Assembly: GCA_013397935.1 (NCBI GenBank)
Contig: VZRN01004390.1
Location: forward strand, 1,432,214 to 1,496,213
Direction: 5' to 3'
Length of the DNA stretch: 64,000 nucleotides
Origin: Dasyornis broadbenti
Taxonomy: Eukaryota > Chordata > Aves > Passeriformes > Dasyornithidae
Under the pieces are notes generated by a model. That model searched no databases. It saw only the letters and a program-made list of their open reading frames with translations, and was not told the origin of the DNA. Of this stretch, positions 25,201 to 37,081 are shown piece after piece; the stretch's first letter is position 1; the number at the start of each line of letters is the position of its first letter. The position numbers and the translations under genes were made by a program.

Positions 25201-27680
25201 ACAGGGCATCCCTCGTGCGCCCACCAGGACTGGCATTCACAAAGCATCCAACAAGCTCCATATAAAAGAGCACAGAGGACTCACTTCTCTTGAGCAAGGC
25301 ATGCTTGCTGTACAGTGCTGCTGCAGTAAGACCAGAAGGGGGCCTGGTGGCTGTATTGGTCTGTAATCCACTAATCTATGAATCTTGTGATTTAAATGGC
25401 TACAGCACTGTTTCTTCCTTCACTTTTCCATCTCTTCCCCCCTCCCAGGTAGAAAGGCTGTTACATCTAGTTGCCCTAAGCTCCAAGGACCAGTCCAATC
25501 CTCAAGAGACCCATGGTTGCTCCAGCACACCCTGACTCAAAGGCTTGCATCACAGGATGGTTTAAATCTTCACAGAGTACTCGCTGAATATGGCACATAA
25601 CATGCAGACCTTCCCCAGAACCCTGAAACAAGTGATCCTTCCCTTGACAGCACAATATGTAGAGCTTGGTGAGACTAGTCAACACCACCAGTGTTTCCCC
25701 ACCTTGGCTCCTCCGCACTGCAGAAGAAGCTCTAAGCTGGGCTCGGCCAAAAGGAGGAGGTCCAGAACCCCTTTCCAAAAGTTCGTAGTTTGTCCTGTGA
25801 ATCACAGAGCCTTTCTGTACACTGGTCCCGCAGCTACATGAGCATGTTCCTCACTTCCTGACTCATTTTTCTAACCTTCCTGCATGGGCCAATGGGTTTA
25901 CCTGAACCAGGCTCTTTTCTGTGCCTTTCCCTGGCAGCACCTCTGACCCTTTCCTCTGCACTCAGGGGTGTCCCTCCCTGTCTTTCTGTGAAGGCGCAAC
26001 ATGCTGTCCCAGCTTTGACTAAGCAAGCCGACATCCCAGGGTGTTTCCAGCTGTAAGAACTGCCAGGAATACACACTATTTCAAGGTATATATGCTATTG
26101 TATCCTAAATCACACCTGACAGGGATGTGAAGCAGTAAAGGCCAAAGTGGTTTGCTCATATCCTGGGTATTCCATGACAGACCACTTTCCCCACTTTACC
26201 TACCCCACTGCAAGCAAGGGAATTCCCAGTGGGATGAAGATGGGTGCCTCCTGGTCCTCATCTTCACACAGGATGGAGGTGGTGTTTCAGGCTGAGGAAG
26301 CAGCACACCATCAATGGGTTATGTGTTGCTAGGAACTAGACAACTTGGTCTGGATGATAGAAACTAAACCAAAGTGACAAAGATTAATTTAAGTATTCCA
26401 GACAAAACTCTTAAATTAGATGGCATGAATCATCAGTTAAATATAATTTGTAAAACACTTTGGGATCCTTCCTGCATTTCAGTGAGCTGCATGGTATAGC
26501 CAGCTTTCCCAAATATTTAACCAACAGGCCTGACAGGAGCAAACATCCAAAGATTTGCTCATGTGATGTCTGGAGTTGTGAGGCTAGCAAAGCACTTAGC
26601 AGGCTGAAGGGCAAACAAAAGGGACAAATGGCTAGTGCAGTGCATTCATGGTCGCTTCCTTCTGGAAAGCAGTGACCTGCCTGTCCCAGCACACTGTAGC
26701 ATCTTGGAGCATAATATCCCAAAGCATGAATGGCAGTGACGTACATCAAGGAATGGTCTCTGCAATATCCACAGGGATATTTATGTCTGACTAAATAAAC
26801 ACCACTATACGTGGTGCATTTAGCACATTAAGTAATTCCAAAGGGATGCTGGAAGCAAATATTTTCAGACACCTGAGAGGATGCCCACACTGCAACATAA
26901 AGGCAGGGCCAGAGACTTTGTCGCTGTGCAAGAGCTAGCTTTAATTACCTAGCTCAGGTACTGATAATGCAGCACAGATTAGCTGCTCAAATATTTAGTT
27001 TTCTTGGGCCAGTTTTTCAAGGCTGAGTCTCACATCACTATGGGTAGACTGCAAGTTCTGACAGATCCTGCCTAAACAAGCTGTATTCTACCACTCTCCT
27101 GGAGCATAAAGACTGTTCAGTCTTTCACTTCTCAATCAATGATTGGAAGCTAGTATACCATGTGAACAAGTACAAAGCAATCCGAAATTCCTGCTATGCC
27201 ACCGAGCTCTTTCCCTTTTTCCCTGAGTATGCTCCACAGGAACTTCTGGTGAAGTTTCATGAAAGGCAACCATGGGCAGGCTGCCCTTTCCATCCTTGGC
27301 CTTGTGGAACATTTGATGTCCATGCCTCTGGCGTGATGCATGTGATGCCTTCCATGGATGCTCCTGTGTGGCCAGCACATTGTTTGCAGGTGGATGTGCA
27401 GGCTGAGGGTTCTGGAGCCAGGACCAGCTGGCTGAATGGATTGCTGAAGCAACTCTTGCACAAGGACCAGGGGGTTTTGGGTGGCAAAGGCACAGGGTGA
27501 AGCTCAGCAGTGGGGCAACTGGGGCAGGAAAAACCATGGCTTCAGCATTCACAGACCAAAGCAGAGTATTAAATAACTACTATAAAGGGTTGAACTGGGG
27601 ACTCCACGTACCTGTAACATGGTAATGTTTTGAAATCAATGGCCTCTGGAAGCACTGAGTAAACAGGTCAGAAGGTTTGG

Positions 27681-27688
27681 TGACGTCA
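27681..27688. promoter_or_regulatory. Full palindromic CRE
   Basis: TGACGTCA, the exact CREB/ATF octamer, in otherwise CpG-poor DNA. An AGGTCA half-site is 16 bases to its left and a GATA-type motif (AGATAA) 12 bases to its right. Confidence 0.35.
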
Positions 27689-30600
27689 CATATTGGAGAG
27701 ATAAAAATTACACATTGCAGAATGAGGAGGAGCCAGATTCCACCCCTTGCTGACATCTAACCAAAGGCAAACATGGCAGCGCAAACTCCATGCTCAGAGG
27801 GATTCAAAACCAGGCCTTTCACCACGGCTTCCAAGCACCTGCTATCTCTTTGTTATCTTCTTAGAGGAAAGGATCAGGGCTTATTTTTCTGCATTTCCAG
27901 CTACCTTTGCTAGGGATCCAACTGACTTAGTTTTCTAGCACAGACAGCAAGAAGCAGTTATTTGCTGGGTCAGCTCTAGATCCCTGGCTTCTCTATGAAT
28001 CTCTCACTGGGCTACTTTTATTCTCAAAGAGCCTTCTATATAACATATACAGTTTCAAGCCAAAAGGGAATTATGCTGTCCAGGCAGCTGTGGTTTATTT
28101 GTGTCAAGGTGGGGGCACTAATGTGTATTTGGCCATTCAGAATCACAATTCTTTCAACGTCTTCTAAATCTCAGCTTCATCATTCCTACAGAAACAGTGT
28201 CTGGTAACTATTCCAACACCTTAACTATTAAGTTGCTGGAATTGCTTTCTTCTTTCCCCTCCTTAGTGTATGCACTTTTTTCTCCTGGCAGGTTAAAAAA
28301 AAAAGTGTGCTCATAATTTCCTGCCCAAGCACCAATATTACAAAACTTACCATTTGCATGTTAAATGATGTTAAAAAGTTGGGTGCAAAATGAACAGTTG
28401 ATGTTTTTATGCTGCTATCATTTCTCCCACTAATATTTCCTTCTGTTCTCTAAATGTTCTTTCCTAAAAGCTTTCATTTTGTGGCCCTGCCAAACTGTCT
28501 ATATTTTCTTAAATTCTCATTTCCTCTGGCACACATTTCTTGCTTATAGTTAAAGGAACTGAAAAAAAAAAAGAGACAGAAAAAAGATTTTGCACTGAGC
28601 CCAGTTTCCAGTATGTAATCTTCTTTCTTAATATTGCTTCACCACCCTTTTTATTCTCGTGTTTCTGATTGCTGCAAACTTACCTGTTAGGTTTGGAAAC
28701 TATTAATTCATTTTCAGAGCAATTCAAAAAGAACTAAACAAGAAGCATCCTGGTCTGATGCCTTTTATAAATTTCTCCTTGCTGTGCAAAGGCTGAATTT
28801 GTGCTTTGTTCTTGCTGGTTACTTGGGTGCTGCATCTCTTCCCTCTTACACCTCGCTCAATTTTTCACAGCACCAGGGGTTTTCTGTTACTCTGTCTTCC
28901 CCTTCCTTCCCCCCCTCCCCACTATAAACTGGGGAGTGGCTGTGTGTCTTAACAACACTTAAGGCTAATTCCTGCAATGGATGCTAAGCTTTCTGGGATT
29001 CAGTGCACCGGGTTAGATAGAAAGGGGTTTTGTCATTCAGGATTTCTTTGGGCTATATGAGCATTCCCTGCTTACAGAGGAAGTGGCACAACAACGGTAT
29101 TAGGAAAAAAGCAATGAAAGTACTACTCCTTTCCTATGGAGCATTAGCACCTTGAATGAGGTGAATGACCAAAGATTTAATTTACAATAGTACTAGGAGA
29201 AGCAATTTCCCCTAAAACAACTTCTAAAGTATTCTGATTTGTCACAATACTATGGAGAAAGAAGTATTTTTCAGTCACTCTTTACAGAGATATAGTGAGT
29301 CATCAAGATGTTATTGCCCAGACTTTCACAATAACAAGTTCATACTTTGTGCATTGAGTTCTCTGTGTGCTTACCATAATTACAGACTTCATCACAGTAG
29401 GGATACACATACATACAGGGGTAGCACAGTCAGGGACACTCCCTCTTCGCTGAAAACACTGCACCTGTGCCGGTAGTGAAGCGAGGAAGGACCTTGGCAT
29501 GCAGTTCCCTCAGGCTTCACAGAAGACCTACGTAGCTTTCACTAATCTACAGCCAGGATTTGTAGAAGAAGGCTTTGCTTGTATCAGTCTCTTTCAACAT
29601 GCAGGGAAAAATAATGACAAGTTGATATTATTTTCCGAGGAAGAGTAAGAGGACAAACATAACAAAATCAGCTGTAGCAAACCAAGACTACCTGTGACAA
29701 AGCAGAGAGCAGAGGACAGCCTCTATGGGGAGCAGGGAGATGAGCAATACAAGGAACAGGAGATCATAATTTTTCACTTCATCTAAAATTGTAAGTCTCC
29801 CCCTCCTTTAAACATCAGAAAGTCTGGCATCCACTACACGCTTCTTTCAGCCAAGGCAGCTTTCCCTCCCTGATGCTGTTTTGCGAGGTGAAAGAGCAGG
29901 TGACAAGAGGCTGTTGCATGATTTAGTCAAAATGAGACCTTGCTACCCCCTCCGAAACCAAAGTGTGCAAGGACAACCCGTTGCTCCTGGTATCTTTTAG
30001 ACGTAAACCACGGCTTTCTGTAGCGACTGAAACGTCAGAGCTGCTGGCTTTGAGCTGGTGCGTTTTCACTCCTGGTGGGAGGAGTGGTGTTCATGAAGCC
30101 TGCTCTGGGATTGTTTACATTCTGTCAGAAAGAGCTGCTTCCGTCAGGAAAGTCTCTCCCCAGCAGCCATCTCAAGTATTTTCAGTAAGCTTTTCTAATC
30201 AAGAAATATTAGGAAAGAAGTCCAAAAGCCAGACTTAAATCATACTGCTCTACCTAAAAGCAAAGAATATTTGTTTTTCTCTCTGTTTCAATATCTTTTG
30301 CCCTGGTGATGTAGGAGCTGATCCTGTTTTCAATTTTACATGTACTTATCTTGCTGACTTGGACTGTTGCAGAGAGAAGGAGATGCTAAGCTCTGAGCTG
30401 GGAATTACTTAACAATAGCATCTCCTTTTGGAGACAGAGCAGGAAATCCCTTTAGGGTTGGGTTAGAAAAAGGTGGTAAAGCATAAAGGGAAAGCAAACA
30501 TAGCCAACAAAGCCCCCCAAGGTGAATCCTCCTTGGCTGCAAGCCTACAGCACAAAGCTGTGCTCTGATTAAATCTATTACTTTATGAGCGGGGTACCTT

Positions 30601-31077
30601 TAAATATTTCTGAGTCAAACATCCTTAAGCCATTTTCCTCTAACTTTGTGATTTTCCTGTAGAGATTCAATGCGCTGTGAAGAAAGGCCAACATCCCAGT
30701 ATGTGAGAGACTTGTGAGGGCACTGGCAAGCAGGTATAGCGAGACACCACTGGGAGCTGAGGAATGCTCTCCTGGGCAGAAGCGCTTTGGTAGCTCTTGC
30801 AGGATGACCCGTAGTGACTATTCAGAACTCTTCTTGAGAAGACCAAGCTTCTGGTGTATTCTTGATGGGGAGTGAAAGCTTTTGATAACTCTATAGGAAC
30901 TTGGCGTCCGTGTGTTTTTCTCTCTCTCTGGATAAAGTCTTGGCAGCTGCTTGAAGTCTATTTTAAACAAAGCCAGTGATTTCTGGAGAGATGGAAAACA
31001 CATGAAGGGCACAGCGAAAAACAAGCAGAAAATCTGACTGCAGGACAGTGGGAAACAAAAGTGATAAAGAACACTGC

Positions 31078-31105
31078 TTCCTCCTTCTCCTCCTCCTCCT
31101 CCTCC
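31078..31105 (+). repeat. (CTC)n microsatellite
   Basis: Imperfect CTC trinucleotide repeat of about 28 bases, polypyrimidine on the plus strand and (GGA)n on the minus strand. It accounts for the poly-Ser and poly-Glu stretches in overlapping frames. Confidence 0.85.
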
Positions 31106-32159
31106 AGCAGGCAGGGCAAAGCCCCTTGCACTGCACACCACCACACCAGGGCTTGTCACTACTCTGCTGTCATTGTTCCTGCTCAAAACTCAAGAGGTTT
31201 TTTTCTGCTGAGCTCCCTTCCCCTTCATGGTGACGCATGCTGCACATCCCTTGTGCCCAGCGTCCAGGTGGTGTTGGTGACAGGAGGTGGCCATTGCAGC
31301 AGAAAGAGGGGAGCATGGGACACAAACACTAATGCAAGGGCCTGATCATTTGCAAAAGCTCTGGTAACCAAAACAAAAATAAGTTATCTACAAAGAATGT
31401 AATTATGGTCAAAGCCATACCTCTGACCTAGGGCCAAAAATGTGTTGTTTGTAACTGTCAGTATGTAGAGAAATGAACCTGTAATTTATGTATGCTAAAA
31501 CATTGTAATTTTTGATCTAGAAGCCTCCTTTCCTGTTGAAAAGCTTGGTAATTAAGCCTTGGTCACTTGGATCATGTGGGATATCCATGCAAATCCTTTT
31601 AACTAAGCTCAGTTTTAAACATTATGCATGTGCATAGTGCAACCAGTGGGACATGTCCTGGCCCAGTGACCTGCCTGGGCTGCATCCCTCCTGCCCCTGG
31701 GATGAAGGACTGCCCAGGGCTATGCACTGGGAACTCCAACAGGCCAACAGCACAGACAAACAACTAGTAACAGCCTCTATCTATCTTTTAAGTCCTGCCT
31801 GCACAATCCATATGATCAACCACCTCCGTTGCTTCCCCTATGCACACAAGATTACTGTTACATGCTGGGTAGTCTCTGCACTGTAACCTCTCTGGAACAG
31901 GGAGGCTATCTTTGCTTTGTTTTGGAAGGCACCCAACTTGCTCTCAAGCATTCAACAGGCAGTCAAGAAATGATTCAGATGGAGAAGCAGAAACATAACT
32001 TGCCTGGGCTTGACAGCATTTCTTTATCAGTTTTCTGTTCAAATCAAATTAGGCGGTCAAGGACTGAAAGTAGTGACTGTCTGGAGACTGTTTGGTAGTT
32101 CCCAAAAGCTGTTGCTGTTTTGTTATTTTGGTGCAATTCTTTCAGGAGATGTCCACAAT

Positions 32160-32174
32160 AAAAAAAAAAAAAAA
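32160..32174 (+). repeat. Poly-A run
   Basis: Fifteen A following gatgtccacaat. No recognisable retroelement body precedes it. Confidence 0.85.
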
Positions 32175-35100
32175 TGCTATCACATCTGCTACTGGTTGGT
32201 GTCCTTAGAAGCCATCCCAAAAGACAGATCAAGGATGGAATAAGCATGAAACTTTGGAGAGAGGTTTAGATGAAGGATAAGATATATTAGGTTTGGCAAC
32301 ACTATAACCTACCACAAATGTTAAAATTGTGAGTCACTCAAAAAAAAACCCAACAAAAAAAAATACACTAAAAACAAGAGTAGAGAATGTTTTAAAAAAT
32401 ACTTTTTCTTTTTTGTTTTGTCTTTTCATTTCCAATTCAAGCTGCCCACTCCTAGGGTCCTTGTCAGTTTATCAACATTGCCAACACTCCAAAATGTCTT
32501 GCAAGCAAGACAGCTTTGTTGAAAATAGAACATCAGAAATCTTGCTGCTATTCTTGGCTTTGGGAGTAGATTGTGGTCTGGTGGTTACAAGAATCATGGC
32601 CAGCTGAAACACACCCATGTTTGGGTCATCTGCAAGACATGAACCATGGATGTCTGGTTGCAAGAGCATGAATTTCCAACCTAAGGGCTAACAAATCAGA
32701 TGCTAACACAGAAGGAAGAAGGTCAAATTGCTTCATGAAGTTCTCTTGCAGAAGGGTGACAACATAGATTGTCCTAATTTGGAATTTCCTTTTAAAAGGA
32801 TATGTAGCAAGTAGCTGAAATGCAGTTCTGTGAAACAAAGAGCTGAGTCCCATTCCAAGCTTTGCTCAAGGAGTTCTCAAGTCTCCAAAGCCTTACTGTA
32901 GGGTTGAAAATGCTGAAAGACATCTAGGTGCTGGAACTGAAACTACAGCTGACAAGGCTCTGCCTAGGCCTATGTTTTTTAGTAACTTTTTTTCCCCGTA
33001 GACTGTCAGGAGGTAAAATTGTATAATCAGCACGGAAATTCCTGCAGCAAGGGACAAAAATACATTCTTTATGAAAGCTAACAACATTGGCATAGCACAA
33101 AGAAGTCTGTGCTTGAGCTGCCTGTACCGTATTTGACTGAAGATAAATAGGAGTCTTGGAACTTCCCACTGAGATTCCCACTTACCATAAAGTTTTTAAA
33201 AAATGGTATCAAAAAGGTAGGGCACCTTTCCTTATGTGCTTTAAGGGCACAGATTCTAAAATGAGCAAGTGATGACCCATTTTTAAATCCACTTAGGGCT
33301 TGCTTTTACTCTAGATAGAGAACACATTCCTCTACCTCCTCTGGTAAACGTACAGAAAAGTGTTGAACCTGTCAGTACAGCCAATTAATCACTAGTTGGC
33401 AAGATGAAGAAGTGCTCTGGACAAGTACCAACTCCAAGAAAGAAAAAAAAAAGAGAGACATTAGAAACCATATCTTATCTCAGACAAAGAAGTGCAATGC
33501 ACAGAAGTAATGTCCCATTATAGAACTGTGTCTATTCCGAGATTAACAAAATGCACTACCCTGTTTTCCACAGTAATGAGCAAGCAGAAGCATAAAGGGC
33601 AGTTCACATCCTAACTTTGAACTCTGCAGCACCAACTTTTAGGTTCCTCCATCAGCTCTACTGCCCTGAACCAGGCACCTGAGCTGCCCCTCTGGCAATG
33701 TAGTAAGCAGCAGATGTCTGAGAGCAGAGTACATCCACTGATGTCCTCAGCAGGGAGACAACTGGGAGGGCCATTGAGGCACAGAGAACATGAGAAGAGT
33801 GTCAATAAAACACTTCTCTCCAGACTTTGAATACAATACCTCACAAGGAAGTCTCTCTCAACCTGGTTCAAAGACTGAACCCTAAAATTCAACTGACTGT
33901 AAATAGGAACACAGATTTTACATTCACACCACACTTTTGGTACCCCTCAAATGGTTGTAGTCACTCTCTCCCCACCTTCTGGCATCCAAAATATCTGTAT
34001 TATAGATATGACAGAAGGAGCTTAGGAGCAACCCATCCTGACCAGTCACATATGTAGGGCCCTCCTCTGTGAACAGAGAGCACCAGTCTCAGATCCTGTC
34101 TGGCAGCAGACAATGACTCTGGGTGGGAGTTCAAAGGAGAATTATTGGCTGACAGCAGAGAAAGGGTCACCCTCCCCTGCACCTTTTGTGAACTCTGCTT
34201 TGGTGGCACACTCTGAAACAGGCTGCCCCAACAGGTATCTCAAATGAGAGAGCCAGAAAAACACCAGCTTAGTAGGCCACACAGGACTGTGGCATGAGAT
34301 TGGTCCTGAGACATTCAGTGCCTCCAGCAGAATTTTAGGATGTTGGAGAAAGTGAAAACCCCTTCCAGGGTTAGGCAGCAGATGGATATGAGATTGTACA
34401 GTTGGACTTCACAAGGTTCGACTTTCAAAAGGGATAGGTAAGCACCCATGCATCTTGCTGGATCTAATTTTGTGCCCTATGTTACAAGAGAACTTAACAA
34501 CCAGGAGCAATAATGCTTTTGCCCACCTTCCATCTTTCTCTGTGGTATCCACTCTGATAAAGTGTCCAATTGGTTGAGTGACTCCAAGTACCTTTAGTTA
34601 AAGATCACAACAGAGTGGGATGTTAGCAATTACAGGCCACATCTACCATGTCAAGGAGAGTTCAATTGTAGATTGGGCTGTGGTAACCCCACTCCAGAAA
34701 GGGAAACTCACCCTTACCAACTTCATGGGCAGTTGGGACAAAGCTGGATACTCTGCTTTGGTTCTCCTTTTCTGAAGGGCAAGCAAACTACTGCAGCAGG
34801 AGTGAGGAGAGGATTGGTTCTGTTTCTGTGGATGAGACTACCTGAAGGAAAAGTGCCTAGTTCAGATGAAGGTATAAAGGTCACATAATGTGGCATAAGC
34901 ATGTCAGCTCCAAATAACAGCTTACATCAACAAACATTTCTTTTTCTGATAAATCCCTGATTGATTAAGTATTCGTTCATGTCTGGGCACAACTCGAAGC
35001 ACTGTTTGGATTCCCCTGTTATTGGCTCCCAAGAACCATGACTCACAATCATACAGGGAAGGAAGTGAAGGGGAAATGCTTTACTACATCCAGCATTGCA

Positions 35101-35639
35101 GGAATTAATGTCATGTTGTTGTTACTAGTGTAACCCCAGGCAGGGATATTGCCATGCAGGGACACAGCCAGGCTGCCAGACCAGCAGTACTTGGGTGGTG
35201 GAGCCAGGTTTCTGTTCCCAGGTGACCTGCTCCCAAGACCTACCTACCAAACCACCCTACTGGAGCCTCAGTCCTGAATCCCACCGGCTGCCAGCCCCAC
35301 TGGGGGAGCCAGTGTCAGCAAGCAGGGGGTTTGGACACCTCAGAAAGCCTGAAGAATATCCTGGGTTATACATCTTGTCCACTTTCCTACCCTCACTGAA
35401 GTCCTCGGTGGTTCCCAGCAGACAGGGACTGCGAGCAGCAGTGAAAGGGCTGGGTGGCAACACTAAGCCTTGCTATGCCACACCATGCTGGTTCTAGGAT
35501 TGCAGGCTTGCACTGAGGGGGAATGCAGAGCTTTGCCCAAAAGCTGGCTGCAAGTACATTGAAGTCAGCAGGAGCCTTTGCCAAGGACTTCAGTGAGCTC
35601 TGGGGTGCATTAGTTACAGAAATGACTTTGGTAAGATTT

Positions 35640-35905
35640 CCTTGCAAAGTGACACAAGGACATACAACTAGGGTATTGGAATATAATTAAGAGACAAAGA
35701 AGTTAGGATGGATATTGGGGGAAACCTTTTGTCAGTAAGATTTATTATTAGGTACAGCAGTCTCTCGAGGGAAATAGCAGAAAGTTGTTCACTTGGGATA
35801 TTTAAAATTAGACTAATGAAAGTGCCAGCAAATATTCCATGGGGATCATGCTTGCACTGAGGCAAAATGAGCTCTGTGACCCTGTCCTGTCGAAGGAGGG
35901 CTTTG
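35640..35905 (+). mobile_element. Ancient CR1-like LINE 3' fragment
   Basis: Words typical of an old CR1 tail appear in order: ttaggatggatattgggggaaacc, cagtaagatttattattagg, cagcagtctctcgagggaaatag, cacttgggatatttaaaattagacta and tgcttgcactgaggcaaaatga. It is more diverged than the neighbouring CR1 at 36-37 kb and presumably belongs to an older subfamily. Confidence 0.55.
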
Positions 35906-36094
35906 TGCAAGTGTCAAGGAGACTGGGAGAGCTGGCTGCCAGCTGCAGAGCCCTGGGTCTCGCTGTGTGAAGGGGAGTAGTGTGGAGATGTCTGGGAAGC
36001 TGCTGCCCCCATAGTGGAAATGATGGGCAGGGTCACAGGGAAGACTCGTTGGAACACATTGAAATATTTTTTATATTATATTAAATATATTTAT

Positions 36095-37081
36095 ATTAAT
36101 GGTAAATGATGACAGCAAGTTCACTGGTGACACAAAGCTGGGTAGTTCAACAATATTCTGGAATCAGGACTACATTAGAGGTGGCATAATGATTTTTCTA
36201 GCAGTTACAGGCTATTAATGAAGCTATCATGTTGTGTTAAAATGTGTTGGTGCTTTGACGCTGTGCAGCCCTTCAGAAGGAACTCAGCAGGTTGGAGAGA
36301 TGGGCAGAGAACTGTCTGAGATTCAACAAAGGCAAATGAGGGTCCTGCAGCTGGGGAAGAATATCCCCATGGACCAGCACGGGCTGGGGGCTGGCCCGCT
36401 GGAAAGCAGCTCTGTGGAGAAGGAGCTGGGGGTCCTGGTGGACAACAAACTGTCCATGAGGCAGCAGTGTGTCCCTGTGGACAAGAAGGCCAATGGGATC
36501 CTGAGCTGCATGAAGAAGAGCATGGCCAGCAGGTCAAGGGAGGTGATCCTGCCCTCTCTACTCAGCCCTGGTGAGGCCTCACCTGGAGTGCTGTGTCTGG
36601 TTCTGGACTTCTCAGGACAAGAGAGACATGGAGCTCCTGGAGAAGGTCCAGGGGAGGGCAACAAGAGAGCATTTCTCCTGTGAGAAAAGGCTGAGGGAGC
36701 TGGGCCTGTTCCACCTCAAGAAGAGATGACTGAGAGGAGACCTCATCCATGTCTATCAGTATCTGAAGGGAGGGTGTCAAGAGGATGGATTCAGGTTCTT
36801 CTTGGTGGTGCCAAGCAATAGCACAAGAGGCAATGGGCAGAAACTGATGCACAGAAGTTCCACCTAAACATGAGGAAGAACTTCTTTACTGTGCAGATGA
36901 CTGAGTACTGGAACAGATTGTCCAGAGAAGTTGTGGAGTCTCTCTCACTGGAGATATTCAAGAACCATCTGGATGCAATCCTGTGCCATGTGCTCTAGGA
37001 TGGCCCTACTGGAGCAGGGAGGTTGGACCAGATGACCCACTGTGGTCCCTTCCAACCTGACCCACTCTGTGATTCTGTGAC
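36095..37081 (+). mobile_element. CR1 LINE, 5'-truncated, 3' end intact
   Basis: The sequence follows the last kilobase of an avian CR1: a segment encoding the end of the ORF2 protein (readable as ELGVLVDNKLSMRQQ and ASRSREVILPSLLS, with frame breaks), the stretch aggcaatgggcagaaactgatgc, acatgaggaagaacttctttactgtg, then the 3' end ggtcccttccaacctgac and the terminal repeat tctgtgattctgtga. The first 140 bases (36095-36240) are more diverged and their membership is less sure. The reverse transcriptase frame is broken, so this is a dead copy. Non-LTR LINE, not a virus. Confidence 0.92.

Larger units (their letters stand above)
17525..35639. other. Gene-poor intergenic DNA, right of gap
   Basis: About 18 kb with no convincing coding exon, RNA gene or intact mobile element. 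It contains MIR-like relics near 17.8 and 18.05 kb, the receptor half-site cluster at 18.9 kb, a small CpG-rich patch at 21 kb, a CRE at 27.7 kb and simple repeats at 22.2, 31.1 and 32.2 kb. The many open frames are below 200 codons and lack family features. Confidence 0.6.

Noticed and set aside
36234..36683. 149-codon plus-strand frame
   Set aside because: It is the decayed reverse transcriptase C-terminal region of the CR1 LINE, not a host gene.
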